Assembly (NCBI GenBank): GCA_017527205.1
Contig: JAFXQK010000078.1
Span: 108,108 to 172,107 of the forward strand
From: Lachnospiraceae bacterium
GTDB taxonomy: Bacteria; Bacillota; Clostridia; Lachnospirales; Lachnospiraceae
DNA: 64,000 nt
Direction: 5' to 3'
Shown: positions 34,784 through 43,238 of the stretch, in pieces
Position numbering within the stretch: position 1 is the first letter of the stretch
Layout: each line of letters starts with the position of its first letter
The notes under the pieces: generated by a model
Databases searched by the model: none
The model's input: the letters and a program-made list of their open reading frames with translations, nothing else
Told to the model about the DNA's origin: nothing
Program-made: the position numbers and the translations under genes

Positions 34784-35248
34784 TCACAGCGTAATATTAT
34801 ATTTTTTTAGCAAGTTAAACATCTTCCCTACCGCCACATGTTCCGCATAACCTCTTTTCTCGCACTCATTGCAAAGAAGCCTTACGGACCACCTTTTCTT
34901 TCCTTCGGGCGGATTCTCTTTAATCATCTCAACGACATACTCCATCAGCCGTTCAATGTTCTTTTGCGTTTTGGGATAACTGGAAACCTGCCTTTTTTTG
35001 TGCAGGACATACTCTATACCACCTTCCTTATAATCTGCGCGTACATTTTGCACGGTAGTTCTGGAAATTCCTAAGGATTGCGCAATTTCATAAAGCATGA
35101 CGCCCTGCCCGTTCCCCTTTTCGTGACAGGCCAGCAAAACCTTTGCCCTCATAATCATCTTGGGCGGAAAGCTGTCTTCTTCGATCATCTTTTCCAAAAG
35201 CGTTATTTCTTCTTCGCTTAGGGAGATTCTATATCCTTCTTTGTCCAT
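34784..35248 (-). CDS. Stand-alone helix-turn-helix protein related to IS630 transposase N-terminus
   Basis: 154 aa. It matches the N-terminal DNA-binding half of IS630-type transposases: ISLSEEEITLLEKMI, RAKVLLACHEKGNG, IAQSLGISRTTVQNVRADY (the HTH, about 62-82) and WSVRLLCNECEKRGY. No DDE catalytic half is present in any frame downstream (the terminator follows within 50 bases) and no terminal inverted repeats were seen, so it is either a truncated transposase or a domesticated regulator. Start ATG 35248 follows GGAG at 8 bases. It is the last gene of the minus-strand conjugation block. Confidence 0.7.
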   Translation of the reverse strand: MDKEGYRISLSEEEITLLEKMIEEDSFPPKMIMRAKVLLACHEKGNGQGVMLYEIAQSLGISRTTVQNVRADYKEGGIEYVLHKKRQVSSYPKTQKNIERLMEYVVEMIKENPPEGKKRWSVRLLCNECEKRGYAEHVAVGKMFNLLKKYNITL

Positions 35249-35356
35249 AAACATACTCCAAAAAGTCAACACATTTATGAACTTAATTCTACCTCACGCC
35301 AACTTGCAAGTCAATCAAAAAGCTACTCAAAGCCTACGGCTTCGAGTTTAACACTT

Positions 35357-35860
35357 TTAACCTTTCAACTCCATCCCACATCTTGGTTCCTTTCCGAAAA
35401 GCTCCGGCATTCCCTCCATGAAGCTGTAATACTTCTTCGTTCCTGCCGCAATGATCACGTGGTCGAGTAACGGTATGCCCATGACGTTTCCCGCGCCGAT
35501 CATTCTCTTTGTCGCCTCCACGTCAATTTTGCTTGGCCTGGGATCGCCTGAAACATGATTGTGCAAAGCGATAAGACCGGAAGAATTACTAAGAACGGCA
35601 GCCTTAAAAAGGTTTTGCATTGCGGTACCGGCCTCCGTTGATCCCATTGCAATGATGCTGTAGCTGAGGGGATGCGTCGCCTGGTCAAGGTTGACCACGC
35701 ACATGACTTCCCTGTCCAGCTTTGACATTATCTCCGCCATGACCACGACGGCCTCTCCCGGGCTGCTAATTTCCGTTGATCCGTAAATCGGATCATCTTC
35801 CTCCAGTGCCAGCCTTACCCTGACCTGTCTAAGCTTAAACCTTTCATTCGTTCCGTCCAT
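35357..35860 (-). CDS. RadC-family JAB-domain protein
   Basis: 167 aa. JAMM/MPN+ metalloprotease-type motif HNHVSGDPRPSKID (about 100-113) gives the His-x-His and Asp zinc ligands; a conserved Glu lies upstream. RadC/JAB proteins are common on mobile elements; despite the name they are not proven repair enzymes, and a role in element stability or DNA processing is assumed. ATG 35860 is preceded by GGGGAGGAC and overlaps the end of the small gene upstream by 17 bases. Single domain, lacking the N-terminal helix-hairpin-helix of chromosomal RadC. Confidence 0.88.
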   Translation of the reverse strand: MDGTNERFKLRQVRVRLALEEDDPIYGSTEISSPGEAVVVMAEIMSKLDREVMCVVNLDQATHPLSYSIIAMGSTEAGTAMQNLFKAAVLSNSSGLIALHNHVSGDPRPSKIDVEATKRMIGAGNVMGIPLLDHVIIAAGTKKYYSFMEGMPELFGKEPRCGMELKG

Positions 35861-36026
35861 CTTTTCCGTCCTCCCCTGACAGTTCCACGCGGATCACCTC
35901 ACCCTCTGGCACTCTCCTTATCAGCTCCAGCAACTTGTAGAATCCCACCTTTTCAATGTATTTTGCGTCATCACGCCTCTTTACGGATTCCGCGTCATGA
36001 TTTCCGTTACCTTCCATTACGCTCAT
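35844..36026 (-). CDS. Small hypothetical protein between coupling protein and RadC genes
   Basis: 60 aa, no recognised family. A helical middle (YIEKVGFYKLLELIRRVPEGEVIRVEL) resembles short helical proteins seen next to coupling-protein genes. Start ATG 36026 overlaps the last 4 bases of the VirD4 gene (ATGA) with GGAGG 8 bases upstream; its end overlaps the RadC start, so it is translated in step with both. This coupling makes it a real gene, but its role is unknown. Confidence 0.65.
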   Translation of the reverse strand: MSVMEGNGNHDAESVKRRDDAKYIEKVGFYKLLELIRRVPEGEVIRVELSGEDGKDGRNE

Positions 36027-37828
36027 TCTCCTCCCTCCTGATTGGCTAGGTTCTCCACAAGGTTAAACAGCCCGTCATAGGTGCCGTTGACTTCCTTCAC
36101 CTGGATGCCCAGGGGAGCCTTGCCGTCATCCTGCGTGCCGTCTTCAACCGTCACGCTGCACTGATACCGTCTGACGATCTCCTCCTCGATCTTTTGCTTG
36201 TCCGCGTAGGCAACCTTTCTTGCAGACTTTTCGGGGATGGAATACGGCTCCTCAAAGGTAATGCCCCAATGCTTGAAAAGCCTTAGCCTCGTCACCATGG
36301 GGTGCGTCCCGGTCTTCTCAACGACAAAGGTTCCCTTGGGCAGGCTCTTAAGTTCGTCCGGCGTAAAGAGCGCGCGCTGCATCATCTGAAGGTTCTGACT
36401 CGGATCGTTCTTTCCCCTAGACACGGACCCGCTCATGACCGTCTTGTTTCCAAGGTTTTTAGACAGGATTTCCGCGGAAGAGGAATTCGGTGCAAAGCCT
36501 CCGAAGATCACGTCCTGGCAGTTGTCAACGATGATGTCGGATCCTTCCTTGCCGTAATTCTTATTTAGCTGCGCAAAGGACTGGATCATCGGAACGATGG
36601 AAAGTCCCCTGCTTCGTCCCGCGGAAAACATCATCTCCGCGCTTTCAATCTTTGGTATGGTTCCGACCTCGTCCCAGAAAAAGATCACCCTGTTTTTCAG
36701 CCTGCCGCCGTTTTCGTCGGCCACCATGAGGATTTCACGGTACAGCTGCTGAAGGATCAGCGAAATGATGAAATACTTCGTGTTGTCCTCCTCCGGCATG
36801 ACGAGGAATATCGCCGTCTTTTCGTTGCAAAACTTTTCCGCGTCAATGGCGGTGTCAAAGCACAGCACCTGCTCCAGCTCGGAATCCAGGAATGCGTTCA
36901 GCCTTGACATTGCGGTGGAAAGAACCGACTGCATGGCCTGTTCCGCGGTGTTCAGCGCCGCTCCCGCGAACCACCTTGCCTTGTGATCACCTGGCAGGTG
37001 ATCCATGAGAAGCTGAAACTGGTTCTTTCCCTTAACGGGAGACGGTGCCAAAAGGTCCTGGATCAGTTTGAACACGCTGATCACGTGCCGCTCCTCCGGC
37101 TTTGCGAATTCGGCAACCAACAAGATGGCAGCCGTAAGAAGTCCCTCCGCAGCGTCATAAAAGAACGCGTTCTGGCCGAAGGACGAAGCGTCGCCTCCCG
37201 CCATGATGATGGTCTTTGCGGTGATCTTCGCGTACTTTTCGGCCCTTGCCTTGCTAGCCCAATCATCATTGTTCTTCATCCACGCGTCCACGTACTTGTT
37301 GACAAGGTGTAACATGTTGTCTCCGTCGGATCTCGTAGGATTTCGAAGGTCAATCACCGCCACGTTGTACCCGTAGTATTTCTTTGCTATTCCCGCGTAA
37401 TTTCGAAACAGGTCTCCCTTCGTGTCGGTGGTCAGGAAGCTCACGCCGCTGGCCAGCGCATACTCGATGTTGGGATAAAGAAAAAACGCCGTCTTGCCTA
37501 CGCCGGCCGCTCCAATCATCAGGCAGTGCACGTCATCAGGATCAACTAACGCCACGACCCTTCCGGCTCCTCCGGCACACCCAACGATGATCCCCTGGAC
37601 CGTCGGCAGGTTAATTCCCTTTCTCCAGTCAATTACGTTGTACGGAATGCTCGCAAAGGTATTTTTGATTTCGTTTTTCGTTGCAAGCCTCGCCGTGCCG
37701 TACTGTCCGTCCCCGACCGTCTTTCCCTTGATCCCGTTCAGCGTGTAATAATGCGACAGAAGGGAGATGGCACCGATCACGGCAAACATCACCAGGCCCA
37801 TGACGATTAAACCAGTGACGGACTGCAT
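36023..37828 (-). CDS. VirD4/TraG-type conjugative coupling ATPase
   Basis: 601 aa. It links the relaxase-DNA complex to the secretion channel and drives DNA export. Two N-terminal membrane segments are reduced to one clear helix here (about 5-28), then Walker A IGAAGVGKTAF at about 108, Walker B VIFFWDEVGTIP at about 388, and FAPNSSSAEILSKNLGNKTV near 465, typical of TraG/VirD4 of Gram-positive elements. I take ATG 37828 (7 bases after GGAGG) over ATG 37834. The gene start overlaps the end of the TOPRIM gene by 22 bases. Complete. Confidence 0.92.
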   Translation of the reverse strand: MQSVTGLIVMGLVMFAVIGAISLLSHYYTLNGIKGKTVGDGQYGTARLATKNEIKNTFASIPYNVIDWRKGINLPTVQGIIVGCAGGAGRVVALVDPDDVHCLMIGAAGVGKTAFFLYPNIEYALASGVSFLTTDTKGDLFRNYAGIAKKYYGYNVAVIDLRNPTRSDGDNMLHLVNKYVDAWMKNNDDWASKARAEKYAKITAKTIIMAGGDASSFGQNAFFYDAAEGLLTAAILLVAEFAKPEERHVISVFKLIQDLLAPSPVKGKNQFQLLMDHLPGDHKARWFAGAALNTAEQAMQSVLSTAMSRLNAFLDSELEQVLCFDTAIDAEKFCNEKTAIFLVMPEEDNTKYFIISLILQQLYREILMVADENGGRLKNRVIFFWDEVGTIPKIESAEMMFSAGRSRGLSIVPMIQSFAQLNKNYGKEGSDIIVDNCQDVIFGGFAPNSSSAEILSKNLGNKTVMSGSVSRGKNDPSQNLQMMQRALFTPDELKSLPKGTFVVEKTGTHPMVTRLRLFKHWGITFEEPYSIPEKSARKVAYADKQKIEEEIVRRYQCSVTVEDGTQDDGKAPLGIQVKEVNGTYDGLFNLVENLANQEGGE

Positions 37829-38847
37829 AGGCATTCCTCCCTTCCGCGGCTTACGAGGTCTTCGTTCCAGTCCTTTGCCAGACTGGAAAGCATCCTTACG
37901 TCCTGATAGCCCATCCCCGTAAGCTCCCTGGAAAGGCGAACGCACGCCTCCTGTCCCGCCTTGTCATTGTCAAGGCAGAGCACCACGCTCGTCACGTCTG
38001 GCCTCGTCACCAGGAAATGAAAAAGTGCCTGCCCGCTCACGCCGTTTAAGGACAGGTAACTGTTCTTCATCCAGTCTTTTGGGTACAGGCACAGGAACGA
38101 AAGCAGGTCGATCGGAGCCTCAAACACGTACAGCGTCTGCCCCTCGCCCTGATATCCAAAACCGTACCTAAAGTCAGATCCTTCCGCCGTCATCCGAAAC
38201 TTTCCGTGCGCCCCGTCGTGCGTCCCCCTTACGTGCACGTTTCTGATCCTTCCGCTTTCGTCACGCCCGACAAACGCGACCCCGTGTCCCTTTTCCGTTT
38301 CATACATCCGTCCCGAGCGCACGAAGAAGGATACTACCGTCGGATCAATGCCCCGTTCCTTAATGAGATACCTGTAAAGGTTTCTCGTCGTTTCGTTTGC
38401 CTTGGGAACCACGACGGACATTTCCCCTTCCGGCAGTTCAGGTGACGCGCGGTCACTGCCCTTTGTTTCCTTGTCATGTTGCAAAAATACGCCGTCTTCC
38501 CTGCGCCGGTTCGCATGATTCTTTTCACTTCGCTCACCGCAAGTCGCCTTATCAGTTGTATTGGCTTCATTTGCCACGTCTGACCTGAAGTTCTCCAGTA
38601 AATATTCCATCGCCTCCGGGAACGTTTTGTTTAGAAAAGTCTTACAAAACTCAATGGCTCCTCCACCGCGTCCCTGCGAATGCTGAAACCATTTGGAACC
38701 GACGAAGATCACGCTGTCATGCCTTTGCCACTGAAACTGTTTGCCCCACTTCTTGTACTTCTCCCCTTCCGCGTCCAGGATCTCCGAGATCCTGACGGAA
38801 TCGGCTGCTTCCTTTTGCTCGTCCGTGTACCTGACGTACTTTCCCAT
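37807..38847 (-). CDS. DUF3991/TOPRIM-domain DNA primase-like protein
   Basis: 346 aa. N-terminal part (about 15-95) is the DUF3991-type region with FVGSKWFQHSQGRGGGAIEFCK, similar to the zinc-binding/primase entry domain; the TOPRIM fold follows (about 200-330), with LYVFEAPIDLLSFLC (catalytic Glu) and VVLCLDNDKAGQEA (the DxD motif). Such proteins sit beside relaxases in Firmicute conjugative elements and may prime complementary strand synthesis in the recipient. ATG 38847 follows GGGAGAA. It lies between the relaxase and coupling protein genes in one operon. Confidence 0.88.
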   Translation of the reverse strand: MGKYVRYTDEQKEAADSVRISEILDAEGEKYKKWGKQFQWQRHDSVIFVGSKWFQHSQGRGGGAIEFCKTFLNKTFPEAMEYLLENFRSDVANEANTTDKATCGERSEKNHANRRREDGVFLQHDKETKGSDRASPELPEGEMSVVVPKANETTRNLYRYLIKERGIDPTVVSFFVRSGRMYETEKGHGVAFVGRDESGRIRNVHVRGTHDGAHGKFRMTAEGSDFRYGFGYQGEGQTLYVFEAPIDLLSFLCLYPKDWMKNSYLSLNGVSGQALFHFLVTRPDVTSVVLCLDNDKAGQEACVRLSRELTGMGYQDVRMLSSLAKDWNEDLVSRGREECLCSPSLV

Positions 38848-38871
38848 CTTATTCTCCCTTCCAGGATGATC

Positions 38872-40137
38872 CTACGAAAGCGACTGCGAATCTTCCGTAC
38901 CTTCATCCTTAATTCCGAGTGCCCTCATCTTTTCAAGCTCCTTCGCCCTTTGCTTGCCTTCCGCGATCATCCGTGCGCCGCTCCTTGACCTCATGGTCTT
39001 GTCGGCAAACGTCTTTTGCAGGTGCTTAAGAAGCCTTGTCGCCATGAACGTAAGCTGCGCCGCAGTCGGTTCGAAGCTTTCCCTTTTTTCAGCGCTCCCA
39101 ATTATGCCTTCTCCCGTTTTTGCGTAAGGTTCTCCGTCCAAACTTTTCTGAGGGCCGTCCGTACAAAGAAGCGCCGTTTTGATGATTGCGTTTTTGATGC
39201 TCTTAAACTCCGGATTTTCCGACATGGGAGGGATGGGAGGATTGTCATCGCGATAGTATCCAACAAGTGCCCTCTGCCACTTCACCCACTTCTCATAGCA
39301 GTCCCGTACCTCAGGTACCCTTTCCAGGTCACGCATGATTTCGTCCACGCAGTTTTTCAGGTTTTTGTGCAGGTATCCGTACACCTTTTTCCCCTTCACC
39401 TTGCGAAGTTTTTTTGAAAGGTCCGCCATCTTCCTTCCGATCTCGGCATAGTCTCCCGAAGCGCTTCCGATCTCCAAAATGGCGCGAAGGAGGTTTTCTC
39501 CCGCCGCGTCCTTCACGGTCTTCCTCTGCTTTGTTTTTTCGTCATAAAGAAAAGCCATCTCGTCCTTAAAAACGTCACGGACGTAAGATGACTTCAGCTT
39601 CTCTATTCCCTTCTTTGAAAGATACCCGTCGCCGCCTTTGGAAAACACGACTAGGTGTACGTGCGGATGATGTCCCTCGTTGTGAAACGCAGCATACCAC
39701 TTAAGGTTTTCTGGCTTTACGTGAAACGCCTCCGCTACTTCGGATACGTGTCCCCGCATGAGGGCTTGCCATTTTTCCACGCCGTCATATCCAAGCCTTT
39801 CCGCATCCTCCCGTTTCAGGGAGATTACGTTGATCCAGACCGTTCCGGGGTGATTGGCCACCTCATCCATTGCCTGCTCCAGGTCAACCTTCATTCCCGC
39901 TTCCGAAAAAAGTCCGTGTGCCTGTCCTTCCACCCGGATGCTGCCCGGCCTTGCGGCCAGGTAATCTACGTAATTTGCCTTCTTGCCGTGCATGTCCGCA
40001 TCTTCCCAGAAAGCCTTTGGCAGCTCCTTCGGATTCAACTCCACTCCTTCCCTCGTTCCAAGGTACTTGATGAAGTTTGCCCTGTGTCTGGCAGGCTCGT
40101 TCTTAAAATAGTTACACCTCACGATAAGCTTTGCCAT
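38872..40137 (-). CDS. MobP-type relaxase (MobP3/MobL-like)
   Basis: 421 aa. It nicks oriT and pilots the strand. The N-terminus IVRCNYFKNEPARHRANFIKYL plus the His motif FHNEGHHPHVHLVVF at about 150-165 (three-His metal site) and the upstream INVISLKREDAERLGY are characteristic of MobP3-type relaxases; the catalytic Tyr is expected near the N-terminus (Tyr10 or Tyr24 in YFKN/KYLG). The C-terminal third is basic and helical. ATG 40137 is preceded by GGAGGCG. It is followed by TOPRIM and VirD4 genes and preceded by a relaxosome-like gene and the oriT candidate. Confidence 0.88.
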   Translation of the reverse strand: MAKLIVRCNYFKNEPARHRANFIKYLGTREGVELNPKELPKAFWEDADMHGKKANYVDYLAARPGSIRVEGQAHGLFSEAGMKVDLEQAMDEVANHPGTVWINVISLKREDAERLGYDGVEKWQALMRGHVSEVAEAFHVKPENLKWYAAFHNEGHHPHVHLVVFSKGGDGYLSKKGIEKLKSSYVRDVFKDEMAFLYDEKTKQRKTVKDAAGENLLRAILEIGSASGDYAEIGRKMADLSKKLRKVKGKKVYGYLHKNLKNCVDEIMRDLERVPEVRDCYEKWVKWQRALVGYYRDDNPPIPPMSENPEFKSIKNAIIKTALLCTDGPQKSLDGEPYAKTGEGIIGSAEKRESFEPTAAQLTFMATRLLKHLQKTFADKTMRSRSGARMIAEGKQRAKELEKMRALGIKDEGTEDSQSLS

Positions 40138-40193
40138 GCCACGCCTCCGTCTGCCGCATATTTAAGTGCGTTTACCTTCATCCAATTTACCCC

Positions 40194-40580
40194 TCACCTA
40201 AAAATTCTTCTGACCTCTTCCTCTGATGCCACCTTGATGTCAGCAATCTCCTGTTCCGTGATTCTTGCCATTCTTGCAAGTACCCTGTTTTGCATCGCGA
40301 CCTCGACGGCAAGCTTAAAAAGCATGTCCTTAATTCTCGACTCGCTCAGGTCAAGCTTCGCGCTGATCATGGAGGAAAGAGCCCGCTGCAAATACGTTCC
40401 CGAACTCTCCGTTTTTACGTATCCAACGTAAAACGCAAGCGCCCTGTTGACGAACGCGTTGACGGACCTTACGTCAGCCTTTTCAAGGTTGTCCTGCATG
40501 AATTCGAAGTACTCCTTTTCAATGCGAAAAGTCTTCTTAATGATCCCGTCCGTCCTGACTGCGTTTTTCTCTTCCCTCAT
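40194..40580 (-). CDS. Relaxosome accessory (MobC-like) protein
   Basis: 128 aa, all-helical, basic at the N-terminus. The beginning (GIIKKTFRIEKEYFEFMQDNLEKADVRSVNAFVNRALAFYVGY) looks like a ribbon-helix-helix DNA-binding segment with the typical S-x-N-x-F-V-N-x-A turn; the rest is a helical pair. Small proteins in this place normally bind oriT with the relaxase. ATG 40580 is preceded by GGAGGAAG. It directly adjoins the inverted-repeat region 40592-40680, its likely target. No sequence family was firmly recognised. Confidence 0.7.
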   Translation of the reverse strand: MREEKNAVRTDGIIKKTFRIEKEYFEFMQDNLEKADVRSVNAFVNRALAFYVGYVKTESSGTYLQRALSSMISAKLDLSESRIKDMLFKLAVEVAMQNRVLARMARITEQEIADIKVASEEEVRRIFR

Positions 40581-40591
40581 TCTCTTCCTCC

Positions 40592-40680
40592 AAAAAAGTG
40601 CCTGCACTTTGCGAACTGCCTTGACGGCACTGCCGGCAAGGGTTTTCAGGGTCTGGCACGGTCAAAGTGCCAGCACCCCT
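40592..40680. other. Candidate origin of transfer (oriT)
   Basis: A 170-base gene-free gap upstream of the relaxase operon holds stacked inverted repeats: AAAGTGC-CT-GCACTTT (40595-40610), the palindrome TGCCGGCA (40631-40638) inside CCTTG...CAAGG (40619-40641), and CTGGCAC-GGTCAAA-GTGCCAG (40653-40673). The first and last hairpins share the AAAGTGC word. Location next to relaxase genes and hairpin density are typical for oriT; the nic site is not identified. Confidence 0.55.
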
Positions 40681-40750
40681 TTATCCTGCACAAAAATCAG
40701 CCGACCAACTTTCTCTGATGCCACCCCATGTGACCATCCAATTTCACGGA

Positions 40751-40981
40751 TCACTCACCGTCTCCGCTTCCCGAAACCATGCTCGCGTCCCCCTGCGTCA
40801 TGTTCAAAAATTCCTGCACGGAGGGCGGCACGCACCTCGCAAACAGCCGATCCAGGGTGTCGGTCATCGCCCTGTTTACGTCCACCTTCTTAATCTTCGC
40901 GTACGTCAAAATCGCCTGAAACCTCACGGGGTCATAATAAGTTACCACCATGCCCTGCTCCTTAGACGTTTCCTTTTTCAT
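40751..40981 (-). CDS. Small DUF6103-like protein
   Basis: 76 aa. The pattern VVTYYDPVRFQAILTYAKIKK...DTLDRLFARCVPPSVQEFL resembles, from memory, the DUF6103 family of small proteins in Clostridial conjugative elements (a ribbon-helix-helix-like strand followed by helices). Start ATG 40981 is preceded by GAGGAGGAAG; an upstream GTG in frame overlaps this ribosome site and is unlikely. It sits between the T4SS terminator and the oriT candidate and is the first gene of the mobilisation block. Probably binds DNA; unproven. Confidence 0.65.
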   Translation of the reverse strand: MKKETSKEQGMVVTYYDPVRFQAILTYAKIKKVDVNRAMTDTLDRLFARCVPPSVQEFLNMTQGDASMVSGSGDGE

Positions 40982-41008
40982 CTTCTTCCTCCTCACTCTC
41001 TCCAGAAG

Positions 41009-41044
41009 AAAACGGGCCCTGCCATCTTGGACAAAGCCCGTTTT
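41009..41044 (-). terminator. Intrinsic terminator at end of T4SS block
   Basis: Nine-base perfect arms AAAACGGGC (41009-41017) and GCCCGTTTT (41036-41044) with a T-rich tail on both strands. It separates the DUF5688 gene from the mobilisation genes. Confidence 0.75.
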
Positions 41045-41110
41045 TCATTACTCCCTGACCACTGCGAGCCACTCAGTTTCGCCATGCTCTCACGCTGCCT
41101 TAGCGTAAAA

Positions 41111-42166
41111 CTACATGCTTAAAACCGGCCCCTCCGAGGGCTCGTCCGGTACTTCCTGGGGCAAGACCTCCGTCCGTGCGGCAGCCTTCTCACCGGGAGT
41201 AGCCTGTCCCTGCGCCGCCTGATCCTGAGAGGTCTTCTGCTCCCTGCCCTCATAAAGGCTCAGGGTCTGAGTCTGCCTGTCATAAGCATACAGGCTGTTG
41301 GAAAGCCTGTCCTGCGCGTCCACCTGCGTCTCGTTTACTTCCCTCACCAAGTCGCGCAGGAACTCCCCCTTCATCCCCTCGTCCTTGGGCAGGACGATAA
41401 GCTCATGGACGGAACTGGGGATCACGTACAGGTCACAGCCTGCGGCCTCTGCCACCTTCGAAAGGTATTCGTCATACATCATGACTCCCGCACCAAAGGT
41501 TCTGTCACCGTTCGTAAGCACGTGCATGGGGAACGCCTCTTCCTGGAAGGGACGCTCCGGCAGTTCCGCCTCCCCCGCCGGTCCGTTTGAGATCATCTGA
41601 ACCAGTACGTTCTCCATCGGCATACACCTTGGAGGAAAGATCTTGGGCGTGTTCACCTTCGCGGCCTCCATCAGATCCTTTTCCGTAACTCCCCAACGCT
41701 CGGCGTGTTCGTTGCGGATGAGGATACTTCCCTTGCCGATCTCGTCATGTTCAAAGGGATAAAAGAAGGTCACCGCCAGGTCCTTAAAGCCTTCATGCGG
41801 CACCTGGGAAAGAAGCTCCCTGTTTGCTTCCGCATTCACCAGCCTGAAGCAGATCTTGTCCTTCACCTGCTCATAGTCCGTGAAAAAATCCATGTTGATC
41901 TTTGCCTGCGGCATACTGTTTTTAAGGTTACGAGCCAAGTTTTCCGCACAATCGTCAGCGGACATGCCTCCCTCGACCAAGTTCTCATACATGGAATCCA
42001 GATAGATCGTCGGCGCAACGTTTCTGGTCGGGTCATTGACCATAAGTCCCGTCAGTTCCACGCCGTTGTTCTTGGTGACGTGCTGGATTTTTACCTCGTA
42101 CCCGTCACCCATCTCTTCCTGAATTCTGTCCCTCATTTCCTTTGCAAACTCTTCCTTTGTCATCAT
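41111..42166 (-). CDS. DUF5688 family protein
   Basis: 351 aa. Its MTKEEFAKEMRDRIQEEMGDGYEVKIQHVTKNNG-type start and the later IFPPRCMPMENVLVQM and LYVIPSSVHELIVLP segments match the DUF5688 family as I recall it, which is common in Lachnospiraceae mobile elements. The C-terminal 60 residues are a low-complexity Gln/Ala/Pro-rich tail. No signal peptide or catalytic motif was recognised; the function is unknown. Start ATG 42166 has CGGAGGAAAC upstream, a leader shared in sequence with the pilin gene at 57090. Confidence 0.75.
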   Translation of the reverse strand: MMTKEEFAKEMRDRIQEEMGDGYEVKIQHVTKNNGVELTGLMVNDPTRNVAPTIYLDSMYENLVEGGMSADDCAENLARNLKNSMPQAKINMDFFTDYEQVKDKICFRLVNAEANRELLSQVPHEGFKDLAVTFFYPFEHDEIGKGSILIRNEHAERWGVTEKDLMEAAKVNTPKIFPPRCMPMENVLVQMISNGPAGEAELPERPFQEEAFPMHVLTNGDRTFGAGVMMYDEYLSKVAEAAGCDLYVIPSSVHELIVLPKDEGMKGEFLRDLVREVNETQVDAQDRLSNSLYAYDRQTQTLSLYEGREQKTSQDQAAQGQATPGEKAAARTEVLPQEVPDEPSEGPVLSM

Positions 42167-42224
42167 TGTTGTTTCCTCCGTTTTGAATTGTCATTACGTT
42201 ACGTTAACCAATATTCAGTTTTTC

Positions 42225-43235
42225 TCATTCCGGCTCGGCGGGCCTCGCGCAGAGCACGATCTTGTCCTCGTCACGCAGATGCGTTTCCACCACCTTTCCC
42301 GCAGACCAGGACGCACTGATTACCTTGCCGTCTCCCGAGTAGATCCCGACGTGCGTTACGTTTTCGTACCTTCCGTTTGGGCCGTAGCTCCAAAAGACGA
42401 GGTCACCCTTTTTAAGGTCATAAGGCGACACGCTCCTGCCCTGCCCGGTCAGGTATTTCGCCTGCTCCGCGGCAGTCCCCGGGAGTAAAACGCCGACCTG
42501 CGCCCAGCACCACTTCGCCAGCCAGCTGGAATCTACGTACTTCCCGACTCCCCTTTTCTCCGCATTGTACGGATCACCAATCCTGGTTCTTGCAAGCCTT
42601 GTCACCTCGGGTCCGTCCTCATTCCCCGGGAGGTCATGCCAGTCGTCATTGTCCTTCTGCCTCCACTTTCCAAAGGCGGGCGAAACGTCCGATTCCTCTG
42701 GTGGAACCCCGTCCGTCGTAACCACGAACACGCAGTCCCTGACGGCCTTTTGCTCCGCGTCTCCAAAGCTCCCGTACCAAAAATCCAATTCCTCAAACGC
42801 ATCGTTCACGGTCTTGGCCTGGTCAAAAATCTTCGCAAACGCCTGGTAGTCCTTTGTCTCAAATTTCTGCGAACTCTTGTAAAAACGCACGTAAAAGCAT
42901 ACCCGCATCAGAAGGTCCTCTTCCCCGTAATCAGCCGCCTTCCACGTCACGTCTCCCGCATGAAGTCCGATCCACGCTCCCCGCAGTTCTTCCAGCTCCA
43001 CCTGCATTTTCAGGTGATACAGGTCCGTCTCCAGGCTAAGGCTTGGCGGCCACGTTGCTCCGGCAAACAACGCCTTGGCAGCCTTGGCGTTGTAATCCGC
43101 CTCCTTCTCGCCAAGGACGCACATGATCGAAGTAACCGCGATCACTGGGATCATTAACGCCGCAGCCAGGGCGGCCAGTATGACAAGCAGTGCCTTTCCA
43201 AGACCGCCTTCCTTCTTTCCTCCGCCTTCTTCCAT
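42225..43235 (-). CDS. Membrane-anchored NlpC/P60-like protein with Cys-to-Ser change
   Basis: 336 aa. One N-terminal membrane helix (about 15-40), a helical extracellular domain (about 45-190), then an NlpC/P60 domain (about 215-335). Such proteins act as VirB1-like peptidoglycan hydrolases for the secretion channel. The family's catalytic segment D-C-S-x-L reads D-S-S-W-L: codon 236 (42530-42528) is TCC, Ser, in place of the nucleophile Cys. Other family features (KKGDLVFWSY, THVGIYSGDG with the catalytic His at about 295) are kept. Either it is an inactive binding protein or it uses Ser. ATG 43235 follows the VirB4 stop by 3 bases. Confidence 0.8.
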   Translation of the reverse strand: MEEGGGKKEGGLGKALLVILAALAAALMIPVIAVTSIMCVLGEKEADYNAKAAKALFAGATWPPSLSLETDLYHLKMQVELEELRGAWIGLHAGDVTWKAADYGEEDLLMRVCFYVRFYKSSQKFETKDYQAFAKIFDQAKTVNDAFEELDFWYGSFGDAEQKAVRDCVFVVTTDGVPPEESDVSPAFGKWRQKDNDDWHDLPGNEDGPEVTRLARTRIGDPYNAEKRGVGKYVDSSWLAKWCWAQVGVLLPGTAAEQAKYLTGQGRSVSPYDLKKGDLVFWSYGPNGRYENVTHVGIYSGDGKVISASWSAGKVVETHLRDEDKIVLCARPAEPE

Positions 43236-43238
43236 CCG

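Noticed and set aside
39655..40431. 258-codon plus-strand open frame across the relaxase and MobC-like genes
   Set aside because: It lies opposite two well-supported minus-strand genes, has no ribosome site and no family resemblance; long antisense frames are common in this GC-richer ICE DNA.
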